Shown here in pieces: positions 1 through 8,381 of a DNA stretch of 37,656 bases (within the stretch, counting starts at the first letter, position 1; each line of letters opens with the position of its first letter). A program made the position numbers and the translations under genes. This stretch comes from Lachnospiraceae bacterium. Its GTDB lineage: Bacteria; Bacillota_A; Clostridia; Lachnospirales; Lachnospiraceae. The DNA lies in contig VSNT01000021.1 in the NCBI GenBank assembly GCA_009774465.1, forward strand, positions 1 through 37,656. The letters are read 5' to 3'. The notes under the pieces are model-generated. The model was not told where the DNA came from. It searched no databases and was given only the letters and a program-made list of their open reading frames with translations.

Positions 1-94
1 ACTATTGTCACTCCTTTCGTATCAAACATTTTATCTTCTCTTTTCCATAATAATATTTTTCAAGAAATATGGCAAAAAATTAAGAATAATTTAT

Positions 95-123
95 TTGACA
101 CCTGAAATAATATGTAGTAGTAT
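95..123 (+). promoter_or_regulatory. Sigma-A promoter for the hemolysin III gene
   Basis: A perfect -35 box TTGACA at 95-100 is followed by a 17-bp spacer and TAGTAT at 118-123. It points at the gene starting at 190, which has its own AAAGGAGG site at about 175-182. The surrounding 1-94 is AT-rich and I see no gene in it. Confidence 0.6.
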
Positions 124-189
124 CATAATATATTTAACATAGTTTTTAAAACTATATCTCAAGGTTTTGTTGTAAAAGGAGGCTTTTTT

Positions 190-840
190 ATGCAGATAAC
201 AATACGTGAACCGGGAAGTGCGCTTACCCACTTTATCGGTATGATGATGGCAGTTTTTGCTGCTATGCCTTTACTCATAAAAGCCGGCGTCTCATCCGGC
301 AAAAATACTCTGATCGCGCTCAGCATTTTTTGTATCAGCATGATTCTTTTATATGGCGCAAGCGCTGCTTATCATTCACTGAACATTGGCGGCAAAGTTC
401 TTCGTGTTTTCCGTAAACTGGATCATATGATGATCTTCGTGCTGATTGCAGGCTCCTACACGCCAGTGTGTCTGATTGTTTTAGGCGGAAACCTGGGGTA
501 TACTCTGCTTGCTGTTGTATGGGGAATCGCAATTTTCGGCATGGCCCTAAAGGCTTTCTGGATTACCTGCCCCAAATGGTTTTCCTCAGTAATTTATATT
601 GCAATGGGCTGGGTATGCGTAGCAGTATTCGGGCCTTTATGGAGCATTCTCCCACATGCTGCCTTTGGCTGGCTTTTGGCCGGAGGAATTATTTACACCA
701 TAGGCGGTGTGATTTATGCCCTGAAACTTCCTTTATTCAATGCAAAACATGAATTTTTCGGTTCCCATGAAATTTTCCACCTGTTTGTCATGGGCGGAAG
801 TATCTGCCACTTTATCTTTATGTATTTGTATGTGGCATAA
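190..840 (+). CDS. Hemolysin III / TrhA (PAQR-like) family membrane protein
   Basis: A 216-residue polytopic protein with about seven predicted membrane segments, the normal size for the bacterial HlyIII/YqfA (UPF0073) family. Family marks are visible: AAYHS near residue 58, KLDHMMIF followed by AGSYTP near 77-93, and a C-terminal FGSHEIFHLFV with conserved histidines. In the wider PAQR superfamily such histidines bind a metal and a hydrolase activity is proposed; the bacterial members are linked to membrane fluidity rather than proven haemolysis. The start is set by an AAAGGAGG site about seven bases upstream. It is monocistronic, convergent with the kinase gene on the other strand. The family is confident; the function is inferred from the family only. 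Confidence 0.9.
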   Translation: MQITIREPGSALTHFIGMMMAVFAAMPLLIKAGVSSGKNTLIALSIFCISMILLYGASAAYHSLNIGGKVLRVFRKLDHMMIFVLIAGSYTPVCLIVLGGNLGYTLLAVVWGIAIFGMALKAFWITCPKWFSSVIYIAMGWVCVAVFGPLWSILPHAAFGWLLAGGIIYTIGGVIYALKLPLFNAKHEFFGSHEIFHLFVMGGSICHFIFMYLYVA

Positions 841-868
841 AGTCCGGATTTCAAATACACTCTCCCAA

Positions 869-913
869 CTTTTTACGAGAGTTTCTCTTACAGGGGATTT
901 CTTTCGTAAAAAG
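869..913. terminator. Possible bidirectional hairpin between convergent genes
   Basis: Perfect 10-bp inverted repeat CTTTTTACGA (869-878) and TCGTAAAAAG (904-913) with a 25-base loop, lying between the stops of the hemolysin III gene and the kinase gene. The T-rich arm tips could terminate in either direction, but the long loop makes this weaker than a classical intrinsic terminator. Confidence 0.35.
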
Positions 914-922
914 CTTTCCACC

Positions 923-2287
923 CTACACAAGGGGAAGGGCAAGCTTCACGGTATGCCCTTCCTCTTTTATTTGAAAACTTCCATTATGGGCCAGGGCAAT
1001 CTGCTTCACAATTCTAAGCCCCATAACATGTGGTTTCTTCTGCGAATTTCCTACGTCCTGTTCAAGAAGCTCTATCACTTCTCCTGGTATTCCGCATCCG
1101 TCATCTGACACCTGCAAGGTACAGTTGTTCCCTTCTTTTCTGCCTGTAATCACAATATGGCATCCTTTCGGATTATGGAAAATGCTGTTATTTAATAAAT
1201 TACAGGCTGCCCTTGTAATCAGTTTTTCATCCCCCAGCAGCACTACATCTTCCAGGCTGTCATCTACTTCAAGAATCAGTTCATATTGTTCTTTTATCCC
1301 CTCATTGATTTTTTCTGCAGTCAGTTTCCTTAAAAGTGCCGCCGGATAAAACTTCGCTGCTCTTAAAGGCTGCATATTATATTCCAGCTTTGAGGTTAAA
1401 TTTAAGTCTTCAATCAACTGTTTGATTTTAAGGCTTTGGGCTTTAATTGCTGCTGCACGCTCTCTGTCTTCTCTGCATAAGTCTTCTTTATTTTCCAACT
1501 CATCTGCATATCCTACAATAACGGAAAGAGGGGTTCGTATATCATGAGAAACGCCGGCAATCCATTCCGTCCGGGCCTCATCTCTTTTATTTAATGCTGT
1601 TCTTTGCTGTTCCAAAAGATTGGATGTGCGGTTAACCTGAGCTGCAAGCTGGGATGCCGCTCCTTTTTCAGAAAGCTCCACTTTATGATTGGCTGATAAT
1701 TCAAAAATCCCCTCTACAAGCGGCAGCAAAGATTGATAATATCGAAAACCCAAAAAAAGAATCGTGCAGACAACTACCAGAAGGTTTACCCCCAGAGCTA
1801 ATCTAAAGTACTTCTCTAAATTGTGCATGAACGCTTCCGGAAACTCTATGGAATATTTCCACATACTGCCTTTATCCCTTCCTGCCACTAAAAGCCCTTT
1901 TTCGGTATCCAACACTCTGACCGGATAATCATTTAAATACCATCTGCTAAAAGCTGCAACCTCACCGGCTGTATAATGGTCTTTAACCCCTTGGGGCAGA
2001 TTCCAGCCATAGCGCAGATTTCCCTCCTCATCCAACACCATCAGAAAAAGGAAACCGCGTTCTGAGAGGTATTCTTCTCCTTCCTGGTTCAGGCTTAATT
2101 CCCCATTTACTTCTTCCAGCCCCATAGATTCCAGCCTGCTGATTCCGTAGCCGGAAATTGGGCGTTCAATCAGATACAAGTCTCTGATTACCCAAAAGAA
2201 AATGCCAATATTGGCTATAAGCAGAAGTAAAATAATCCCCCATGTAGAAACCACATATTTTCCATATATTTTCAGCAGACTTTTCAT
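923..2287 (-). CDS. Sensor histidine kinase, CprK/lantibiotic-resistance type
   Basis: A 454-residue kinase. Membrane segments at about 13-35 and 163-181 enclose an extracellular sensor of about 125 residues. The DHp motif SHDIRTP places the phospho-accepting histidine at 248; the N box (NLLNNSIFHN) and G1 box (DDGCGIP) of the HATPase domain follow. The architecture, with a medium-sized sensor and an EWIAGVSHDIRTPLSVI-type DHp, is typical of clostridial kinases that govern bacitracin- or lantibiotic-immunity transporters. It lies 60 bp downstream of the response regulator on the same strand and next to a divergent ABC transporter, which is its likely target. The ligand is inferred to be a cationic or lantibiotic peptide; this is not visible in the sequence. 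Confidence 0.9.
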   Translation of the reverse strand: MKSLLKIYGKYVVSTWGIILLLLIANIGIFFWVIRDLYLIERPISGYGISRLESMGLEEVNGELSLNQEGEEYLSERGFLFLMVLDEEGNLRYGWNLPQGVKDHYTAGEVAAFSRWYLNDYPVRVLDTEKGLLVAGRDKGSMWKYSIEFPEAFMHNLEKYFRLALGVNLLVVVCTILFLGFRYYQSLLPLVEGIFELSANHKVELSEKGAASQLAAQVNRTSNLLEQQRTALNKRDEARTEWIAGVSHDIRTPLSVIVGYADELENKEDLCREDRERAAAIKAQSLKIKQLIEDLNLTSKLEYNMQPLRAAKFYPAALLRKLTAEKINEGIKEQYELILEVDDSLEDVVLLGDEKLITRAACNLLNNSIFHNPKGCHIVITGRKEGNNCTLQVSDDGCGIPGEVIELLEQDVGNSQKKPHVMGLRIVKQIALAHNGSFQIKEEGHTVKLALPLV

Positions 2288-2347
2288 AATCTATAACCAT
2301 ATTCCTTTCAACGCCTGGAGACTGTGCGCAAGGCACAAACCTCTTAA

Positions 2348-3085
2348 TTAAGAACGTTCAATTTTCCTGCCTTCCTGTACTAATTTATATCCCAGCCCGC
2401 GCACAGTCAAAAGAAATACAGGTTTTGAAGGATTTTCTTCTATTTTTTCCCGCAGTCTCCTGATATGCACCATAATCGTATTTTCATAGCCAAAATAATT
2501 ATCCTCCCACACTGCCTGACATAGTTGGTCAAAGGTGACTATATTTCCTTTATTTTCCCATAATTTTTTAAGAATCAAAAGCTCCTTTGCTGTCAGGGAA
2601 ATTTCTTCTTTCCTTTCCTTCCATTTTACGGTTCCGCTTTTGAAATTCACCATGCAGCCTCCCAGCGCAATCCCTTCTGCTTCTTTTTCATCCACTGTTT
2701 TTGAAAACCAGGTTCTTTTTAAAATTGCACTGACTCGCAGGGCAAGCTCTTTGGGCAGAAAAGGTTTTACCATATAGTCATCTGCGCCAAGCCCAAGCCC
2801 TAACAGCCGGTCACTGTCCTCATCTCTGGCTGACAAAAACAGCACCGGCACATCCGAAACTGTCCTGATTCTCTGCATCAGGGAAAATCCGTCTCCATCC
2901 GGCAGATTAATGTCAAGAATTACAAGATGAGGCTCTTTATGCATAAAATACTCCTCCGTATCCTTTACACAAAAAGTCATATCTATATTGGAAAATCCTT
3001 CCCTGCGCAGGATTCCCTCAACCATCCTGCAAAGCTCTTTATTGTCATCCACAACCAGCAGTGTGCTGTCAAATATATGCTTCAT
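2348..3085 (-). CDS. OmpR-family response regulator
   Basis: A 245-residue regulator. The receiver carries the acidic pair D13/D14, phospho-acceptor D58 (VILDINLPDGDG), S85 and K107 (MVKPF). The C-terminal winged helix (about 140-235) ends with the usual VRGLGYKL motif. It is the first gene of a two-gene operon with the kinase. Its promoter (3128-3155) contains a TGTAAG element that recurs twice towards the divergent ABC operon, which suggests that it regulates both itself and the transporter. Resemblance to CprR/BceR-type regulators is by context and architecture; the exact subfamily is not certain. Confidence 0.92.
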   Translation of the reverse strand: MKHIFDSTLLVVDDNKELCRMVEGILRREGFSNIDMTFCVKDTEEYFMHKEPHLVILDINLPDGDGFSLMQRIRTVSDVPVLFLSARDEDSDRLLGLGLGADDYMVKPFLPKELALRVSAILKRTWFSKTVDEKEAEGIALGGCMVNFKSGTVKWKERKEEISLTAKELLILKKLWENKGNIVTFDQLCQAVWEDNYFGYENTIMVHIRRLREKIEENPSKPVFLLTVRGLGYKLVQEGRKIERS

Positions 3086-3127
3086 TTAACCCTCCATTCA
3101 AAGCCTTGACTTCCTTTATTTAAATTT

Positions 3128-3155
3128 ATTGTAATACAATTTGAAATCCATGTAA
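3128..3155 (-). promoter_or_regulatory. Promoter of the response regulator-kinase operon
   Basis: On the minus strand TTACAT (3155-3150), 16-bp spacer, TACAAT (3133-3128), about 43 bp upstream of the regulator start. The -10 lies in a palindrome ATTGTA-T-TACAAT, and the -35 overlaps a TGTAAG element that is repeated at 3182 and 3203. Confidence 0.5.
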
Positions 3156-3214
3156 GCATATTCTGAAAAATTTAAGGTAAATGTAAGGCAGGCTTCATTT
3201 CCACGTAAGGGCAG
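3151..3214 (+). promoter_or_regulatory. Candidate response-regulator operator repeats
   Basis: TGTAAG occurs at 3151-3156 and 3182-3187 and CGTAAG at 3203-3208. The last two are extended to GTAAGGCAGG (3183-3192) and GTAAGGGCAGG (3204-3214), 21 bp apart, i.e. two helical turns in direct orientation as OmpR-family dimers prefer. They lie between the divergent regulator and transporter operons. A -10-like TATTAT is at 3262-3267 with no good -35, as expected for an activated promoter. Confidence 0.45.
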
Positions 3215-3290
3215 GTTTGTATCCTGTTTATGCAAGGGTGAAGATGCAGTATGCAATCGCCTATTATACATGGAAAGGAATCAGATTTTT

Positions 3291-4262
3291 ATGAAAAGTT
3301 ATGAAAAAAACAAAAACCTTGTAATTGAAACCCATAATCTCTCTAAAAACTATGGAACCACCGGCCACGCTAAATCTGTTGTTCATCAGGTGGATTTGGC
3401 AGTTCCCGAAGGCTGTATTTATGGATTTTTAGGCCCAAATGGCGCCGGGAAAAGCACTACCATGAAAATGCTTTTGGGACTGATCAAACCTTCGGAAGGA
3501 GACATTTCTATTTTGGGAACGCCCCTTGTCTCATCAGGAAAAGGCGTTTCAAAAGAAAAAGACCGGCTTTCCATCTTAAAAAAGACCGGTTCTTTAATTG
3601 AATCCCCTTCCTATTATGGCCATTTAACCGGAAGAGAAAACCTGGAAATTCTCTGCACCTTAAAAAATATCCCCAAAAAGGAAATCAATGAGGTATTATC
3701 CATTGTCAGAATGGAAAATCAGCAGAATAAAAAAGCCGGTCACTATTCTCTTGGCATGAAACAGCGTCTTGGCCTTGCCGGCGCTTTGTTGGGGCATCCT
3801 AAACTGCTTCTTTTGGATGAGCCTACTAACGGACTTGATCCCGCCGGAATCTCGGAAATGCGTGATTTAATCCGCTCCCTTCCGGAAAATTATCATATGA
3901 CTGTCATGGTTTCCAGCCATCTTTTAAGTGAAATTGACCAGATGGCAGACTATGCAGGCATTATCAATAAAGGGAAGCTGATTTATCAGGACAGCCTTCT
4001 TCACCTGCATGAATACAGCAGGCGTCAGTTAAAGCTCCGCACAGACAATAATAATCGAGCTTTATGTATCTTAAATGAAAATGATATTAACTGTACTTTA
4101 CTGGAAAATTATCTTACATTTTCTGAGACCAGTGATGAAAAGACTGCCTTTTTAATCTCCGCTCTGGTGCGGGAAGGTATCGGCATTTTGCGAATTGAAG
4201 AATATCAAAAATCCCTGGAGGACATTTTCCTTCAGCTTACAGGAAAGCAGATGAGTTTATAA
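3291..4262 (+). CDS. ABC transporter ATP-binding protein, lantibiotic/bacitracin immunity type
   Basis: The ATPase of a peptide-resistance exporter (BcrA/LanF/CprA-like). Walker A GPNGAGKSTT, signature YSLGMKQRLGLA, Walker B LLLLDEPTNGLD and H-loop VSSH are all present, followed by a C-terminal extension of about 100 residues typical of the group. A frame-compatible ATG exists at 3270, but it has no ribosome site and overlaps the likely transcription start. The ATG at 3291 has AAAGGA 11 bases upstream, so I choose it (323 residues). The stop overlaps the next start by one base (TAATG), so translation is coupled to the permease. Confidence 0.9.
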   Translation: MKSYEKNKNLVIETHNLSKNYGTTGHAKSVVHQVDLAVPEGCIYGFLGPNGAGKSTTMKMLLGLIKPSEGDISILGTPLVSSGKGVSKEKDRLSILKKTGSLIESPSYYGHLTGRENLEILCTLKNIPKKEINEVLSIVRMENQQNKKAGHYSLGMKQRLGLAGALLGHPKLLLLDEPTNGLDPAGISEMRDLIRSLPENYHMTVMVSSHLLSEIDQMADYAGIINKGKLIYQDSLLHLHEYSRRQLKLRTDNNNRALCILNENDINCTLLENYLTFSETSDEKTAFLISALVREGIGILRIEEYQKSLEDIFLQLTGKQMSL

Positions 4263-5017
4263 TGCGTTTGTTTATGACAGAATTTCAAAAAATACGCCGG
4301 CGGCATATTGGACTTTTATATGTAGGCGCATGGTTATTTACCTTTTTATGGATGGCATGGGCAATGAGCAGCATGAGCCCCGAAGAAATTGACGACCAGG
4401 GGTATTATTATCTTCTTTTTTCCATTCCGCTGATCAATGCCATTATCCTGCCCACTATTTTGGCCTGTGTAGAAAGCAGAATCTGCGATATTGAGTTAAA
4501 AGGAAATACGTTGAAAATGCTTTGCACCATGCAGCCGCGCCACAGCATTTATCATGTTAAGCTGGCAATCAGCTCCCTATATCTGCTGATCTTCTGTCTC
4601 GCGGAAACAGCAATTATCCCTTTTTTGGGGCACTGTTATCAAACCAGCCAGCCCATGCCCATAAAAAATGTTGCCATTTTTTTGTTTTCCACTTATGGGG
4701 TAAGCCTGGTTTTAATCATACTGCAGCAATCTTTATCCTTATTGTCAGAAAACCAGTTGTTTCCTTTGTTTTTTGGCGTGGGAGGAACCTTTGTGGGGCT
4801 TTTTTCATGGTTTTTCCCAAATCTTCCTATCCGCTATATGCTTCCCTGGGGCTATTACTGCGTAGGAGTAACTTTAAATATGCTTTATGACGAAGTCACC
4901 CGCACCGTTACCTACTACACAATTCCTTTTCCGACGGAAATCTTCTGCTGTTTTCTTATCTTTGGCGTTTTCATTTATCTGGCTGGAAAAGATCGTTTTA
5001 TGAAAAAGGAGGTTTAA
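4262..5017 (+). CDS. ABC-2 permease, lantibiotic immunity family (LanE/MutE-like)
   Basis: A 251-residue integral membrane protein with about six hydrophobic segments, the size and layout of the E subunit of LanFEG or CprB permeases. The N-terminus begins with a cytoplasmic stretch (FQKIRRRH) before the first segment, as is usual in this family. It begins on the last base of the ATPase stop codon and is followed after a 3-base gap by the second permease. With the ATPase and second permease it should form a heteromeric exporter that removes membrane-active peptides from the bilayer. The family is assigned by context and topology; sequence similarity within it is always low. Confidence 0.8.
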   Translation: MRLFMTEFQKIRRRHIGLLYVGAWLFTFLWMAWAMSSMSPEEIDDQGYYYLLFSIPLINAIILPTILACVESRICDIELKGNTLKMLCTMQPRHSIYHVKLAISSLYLLIFCLAETAIIPFLGHCYQTSQPMPIKNVAIFLFSTYGVSLVLIILQQSLSLLSENQLFPLFFGVGGTFVGLFSWFFPNLPIRYMLPWGYYCVGVTLNMLYDEVTRTVTYYTIPFPTEIFCCFLIFGVFIYLAGKDRFMKKEV

Positions 5018-5020
5018 ATC

Positions 5021-5752
5021 ATGCTTCTTGCCTGTATAAAAAGTGAACAAATAAAAATCCGGCGCTCCTTTATCTGGATCGCCTTTGTACTGACTCCCCT
5101 GATTCCTACTGTTATGGGAACCCAAAATTACTTAAACAACATTGCTCTTCTTAAATCCGAATGGTTTTCTTTATGGACGCAGGAAACTTTATTTTATTCC
5201 AATTTCTTCTTTGCCCCCTTGATTGCCATTTATTGCAGCTACTTATGGAGAATGGAAAATCAAAATAAAAACCGACATATGCTGCTTACCCAGCCGGTTC
5301 CAGTGAGAAATGTTTTTCTGGGGAAATTTATTACTATTTTGAAAATTACTTTTTTCACTCAGTTTTGGGTTTTTCTCCTTTTTCTCATAAGCGGAAAGCT
5401 GGTCGCCCTCCCCGGGCTGCCGCCTGCGCAGACATTTATCTATACTCTAAGAGGACTTTTGGGGGGAGCAGTGATTGCAGCCTTACAGCTTCTGATCTCT
5501 ATGATTATTCGAAGCTTTGCAGCTCCCATAGCAATTGCTGTGGTAGGCAGCATCTCAGGTCTTATTGCCGCCAACTCAGATTATGGACTTTACTATCCCT
5601 ATTCCCTTATGATGCTGGGTATGAATGCCAACAAATCGGACGATATGCTCTCTGGAAGCAGCCTGCCATTTTTTCTTTCCTGCCTGTTTTATCTTGTACT
5701 GTTTTGCAGTATTGCCGGGTTTTTATTAAAGCATCAGGATGTAAAGGGATGA
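5021..5752 (+). CDS. ABC-2 permease, lantibiotic immunity family (LanG/MutG-like)
   Basis: A 243-residue membrane protein with about six hydrophobic segments, matching the G subunit of LanFEG-type immunity transporters. The start has an AAGGAGG site (AAAAAGGAGGTTTAAATC). A conserved cytoplasmic N-terminus (CIKSEQIKIRRSF) precedes the first membrane segment and QPVPVRNVFLGK lies between segments 2 and 3, as in other LanG proteins. It is the last gene of the operon; a strong intrinsic terminator lies about 70 bp downstream. Confidence 0.82.
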   Translation: MLLACIKSEQIKIRRSFIWIAFVLTPLIPTVMGTQNYLNNIALLKSEWFSLWTQETLFYSNFFFAPLIAIYCSYLWRMENQNKNRHMLLTQPVPVRNVFLGKFITILKITFFTQFWVFLLFLISGKLVALPGLPPAQTFIYTLRGLLGGAVIAALQLLISMIIRSFAAPIAIAVVGSISGLIAANSDYGLYYPYSLMMLGMNANKSDDMLSGSSLPFFLSCLFYLVLFCSIAGFLLKHQDVKG

Positions 5753-5822
5753 GCGAAAGCGCTTTGCGGTCCGGCGTGGGCAGAATTCTAATCACATTAC
5801 TTTTGAATCAATTTCATTTTCA

Positions 5823-5860
5823 AAAAACCGGATGTGCAGTGATTTACACATCCGGTTTTT
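5823..5860. terminator. Strong bidirectional intrinsic terminator
   Basis: A 14-bp perfect stem (5823-5836 with 5847-5860; core ACCGGATGTG) with a 10-base loop, A-tract on one side and T-tract on the other. It lies between the convergent transporter operon and galE and should end transcripts from both. No other feature is seen in 5753-5925. Confidence 0.9.
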
Positions 5861-5925
5861 ATACTTTATCTTTATTTCTTAATTATTATTTTCGGTTGGA
5901 AGTCTGTCCTGCTTCCCTGATAAAG

Positions 5926-6942
5926 TTAATCTTCATATCCGTTAGGATTGTTGCTCTGCCATCTCCAGGAATCTTCACACATTTCCTTGATTCCGTACTG
6001 TGCCTCCCAGCCTAATTCTTTCTTAGCCTTAGATGCATCTGAATAGCAGGTTGCAATATCTCCTGCACGTCTTTCCTTTATCACATAAGGAATCTTAACT
6101 CCGGTAGCCGCTTCAAAATTCTTAACAATATCCAAAACACTGTAGCCGGTTCCGGTTCCTAAATTGTAAATACAAAGGCCTGCTTTTTCCTCTATTTTCT
6201 TAAGTGCCTTTACATGTCCAACAGCCAAATCCACTACATGGATGTAATCCCTTACACCGGTTCCGTCCGGCGTGTCATAGTCATCACCAAATACGCCTAA
6301 CTCTTTTAATTTTCCAACTGCAACCTGAGTAATATAAGGCATCAGATTGTTGGGGATTCCATTAGGATTCTCACCGATGGTTCCGCTCTTATGTGCGCCG
6401 ATGGGATTAAAATAACGAAGCAGAATTACGTTCCACTCCGGATCAGCCTTCTGCATATCGGAAAGAACCTGCTCCAACATGGACTTGGTCCATCCATAAG
6501 GATTGGTGCACTGCCCCTTGGGACATTCCTCAGTAATGGGAATAATTGCCGGATCTCCATAAACAGTTGCTGAAGAGGAAAAGATAATATTTTTTACTCC
6601 ATGCTGACGCATTACATCTACCAATGTTAAGGTACCTGCAATATTGTTCTCATAATATTCCCAGGGTTTTTGAACGGACTCGCCAACTGCTTTTAGTCCT
6701 GCAAAATGAATACAGGAATCAATTTTTTCCTTATCAAAAATTTCATTTAACGCCTTCCTGTCCAAAATGTCTGCCTTATAAAAAGTAACCGGCTTTCCAG
6801 TAATTTTTTCAACCCTTTCAAGACTTTTTTCACTGGAATTGCTCAAATTATCTACTACTACAACTTCATATCCTGCATTTTGTAATTCTACCACCGTATG
6901 ACTGCCGATATATCCGGCACCGCCCGTAACCAGTATTGCCAT
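5926..6942 (-). CDS. galE: UDP-glucose 4-epimerase
   Basis: A 338-residue short-chain dehydrogenase-type epimerase, the standard GalE length. The N-terminal NAD-binding motif GGAGYIGSH, the catalytic SSSATVYG and YGWTKSMLE (Tyr-x3-Lys type), the LRYFNPIGAH and the C-terminal GTGTGYSVLD are all clear. It interconverts UDP-glucose and UDP-galactose in the cytoplasm, and some members also act on the N-acetyl forms. It starts with an AAAGGAGATGGG site and lies 124 bp downstream of the UDPGP-family gene in the same direction, so the pair could make and epimerise UDP-sugars for surface polymers. Confidence 0.96.
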   Translation of the reverse strand: MAILVTGGAGYIGSHTVVELQNAGYEVVVVDNLSNSSEKSLERVEKITGKPVTFYKADILDRKALNEIFDKEKIDSCIHFAGLKAVGESVQKPWEYYENNIAGTLTLVDVMRQHGVKNIIFSSSATVYGDPAIIPITEECPKGQCTNPYGWTKSMLEQVLSDMQKADPEWNVILLRYFNPIGAHKSGTIGENPNGIPNNLMPYITQVAVGKLKELGVFGDDYDTPDGTGVRDYIHVVDLAVGHVKALKKIEEKAGLCIYNLGTGTGYSVLDIVKNFEAATGVKIPYVIKERRAGDIATCYSDASKAKKELGWEAQYGIKEMCEDSWRWQSNNPNGYED

Positions 6943-6977
6943 CTTCCCATCTCCTTTTAAACTTATTGTTTTATTGT

Positions 6978-7020
6978 TTAATCGTTCCTTCTGATAAATT
7001 TATTTTAACCCCTAAAAACT
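6978..7020 (-). promoter_or_regulatory. Weak candidate promoter for galE
   Basis: The 124-bp gap before galE reads, on the minus strand, TTGCGG, 18 bases, then TAAAAT. The match is modest, so galE may also be reached by read-through from the upstream operon. Confidence 0.25.
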
Positions 7021-7066
7021 ACTATCCGCAAGACCAGAATGTTATTCAAACCTGTCGAAATGTTAA

Positions 7067-8350
7067 CTACAGTTCAATTCCATTCTCCAGGCAAAGCTTT
7101 CTCGCACTTTCCACCGAATCAATCCCTGTAGCATTTTTAATCGGTGCAAACTCCTTATTTCTTACTACCTCAAATGGAATACAACTGCCCATTTCCCGTA
7201 CCATATCCAAAACCAGCTGTTCAAATTTATATCCGTTAGGAGACTGTGGCTTTATCTTTTCTCCTTTTTCATTCAAGTAGGGAATTTTCTTTTCCGCCAT
7301 ATGAAGCGGCAGATTCCGGTCACGTATTTTCTCGAGCTCTTCCACTTTAAACAGATAATTCAAAATTACACCAAAGTAATATGCCGGATCTCCATTTTCA
7401 TCCTTTGCATTCATCAATTCATCTGTCAACTCATAGTACTCAACGATAGAAGTCTTTCCATCTTCAAGGCAGATTACTCCGATTCTTTCATCCGGTGCAC
7501 ACTTGCGCACCACCTTGGCTCCTGAAGTACAGCCATTCGCGAGCACTGCTCCTACAAAGCAGGGATCGGCAATTCTCTGCAGTACATTGTCTACCGCAAA
7601 AACATTAAGCCATTCCACACCGTCTTCTATCATCTTTTTGGCAACGCCCCATTTATGCATGGAAGAATACCAGCCACCGCTTCCGTTGGGAGAAATTGAT
7701 ATTTTCCATTTTTCTTCCATATATACTTTCCCGTTAAGATCACATCCCGGCGCCATTTCCTGCATAAAAAAGCTGACATACTCACTCTTATATCCAAAAT
7801 AATCATGTTCTTCCAGGAATTTGACAGTGGTTTCATGATTCTTGTCACTTGTCATGATATAGAGAGGCACCCAAGCCTCTGCCCTGTTTACCACATCAAG
7901 AAGATTTTCTATTAGTCGCTGAAATATATACACTTCTTTGTTAATTCCAATATTATATACACCCTTGGGATCGTCTGTCCCCAATCGGGTGCCCATGCCT
8001 CCGGCAAGTAAAACTGCACCAATCTTTCCTTTCTTTATGGCATCCAGTCCAATTTGATCAAACTCTTCTTTTCTTTCCTCAATTTGGGAAAGCTGCATAA
8101 CAGATAGGGGGGTAATTTTTCCCCTTTTGGCGCCTTCTTTATGCTTTTCAAAAGAAGCCAAAACAGAAAAATCAGTTTCTTCTATTTGAGCAAGCAAACT
8201 TTCCTGCTGCTCACTTGTCAATTCATCATAATATTTCAGTGCATGCTCCTGTCCCGCTGCTTTCAATTTTTCCAAGGCCTGTCCAAAATTCATATTTATA
8301 CCCATCTGTGCGTTGCGACGCGCATACAGATCAATAGGTTGAATACGCAT
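7067..8350 (-). CDS. UDPGP-family UTP-sugar-1-phosphate uridylyltransferase
   Basis: A 427-residue nucleotidyltransferase of the eukaryote-like UDPGP type (UAP1/AGX and UGP family), not the GalU type. The UTP-binding signature LAGGMGTRLGTDDPKG is near residue 115, and later blocks match the family: NGSGGWY near 220, and VDNVL where the UAP subgroup carries the catalytic acidic site. It should join UTP to glucose-1-phosphate or GlcNAc-1-phosphate; which one cannot be decided by eye. The start at 8350 has AAGG about ten bases upstream; an internal ATG at 8293 is the usual family N-terminus but lacks a ribosome site. It begins 31 bp after the cotH stop, so it is probably the fourth gene of that operon. 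Confidence 0.88.
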   Translation of the reverse strand: MRIQPIDLYARRNAQMGINMNFGQALEKLKAAGQEHALKYYDELTSEQQESLLAQIEETDFSVLASFEKHKEGAKRGKITPLSVMQLSQIEERKEEFDQIGLDAIKKGKIGAVLLAGGMGTRLGTDDPKGVYNIGINKEVYIFQRLIENLLDVVNRAEAWVPLYIMTSDKNHETTVKFLEEHDYFGYKSEYVSFFMQEMAPGCDLNGKVYMEEKWKISISPNGSGGWYSSMHKWGVAKKMIEDGVEWLNVFAVDNVLQRIADPCFVGAVLANGCTSGAKVVRKCAPDERIGVICLEDGKTSIVEYYELTDELMNAKDENGDPAYYFGVILNYLFKVEELEKIRDRNLPLHMAEKKIPYLNEKGEKIKPQSPNGYKFEQLVLDMVREMGSCIPFEVVRNKEFAPIKNATGIDSVESARKLCLENGIEL

Positions 8351-8381
8351 TTTTATTCAACCTTGCTCCTATCTGTGTGCT

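Noticed and set aside
5365..6015. A 216-codon plus-strand frame overlapping the second permease and the galE end
   Set aside because: It runs through a strong terminator and two real genes and has no family resemblance.
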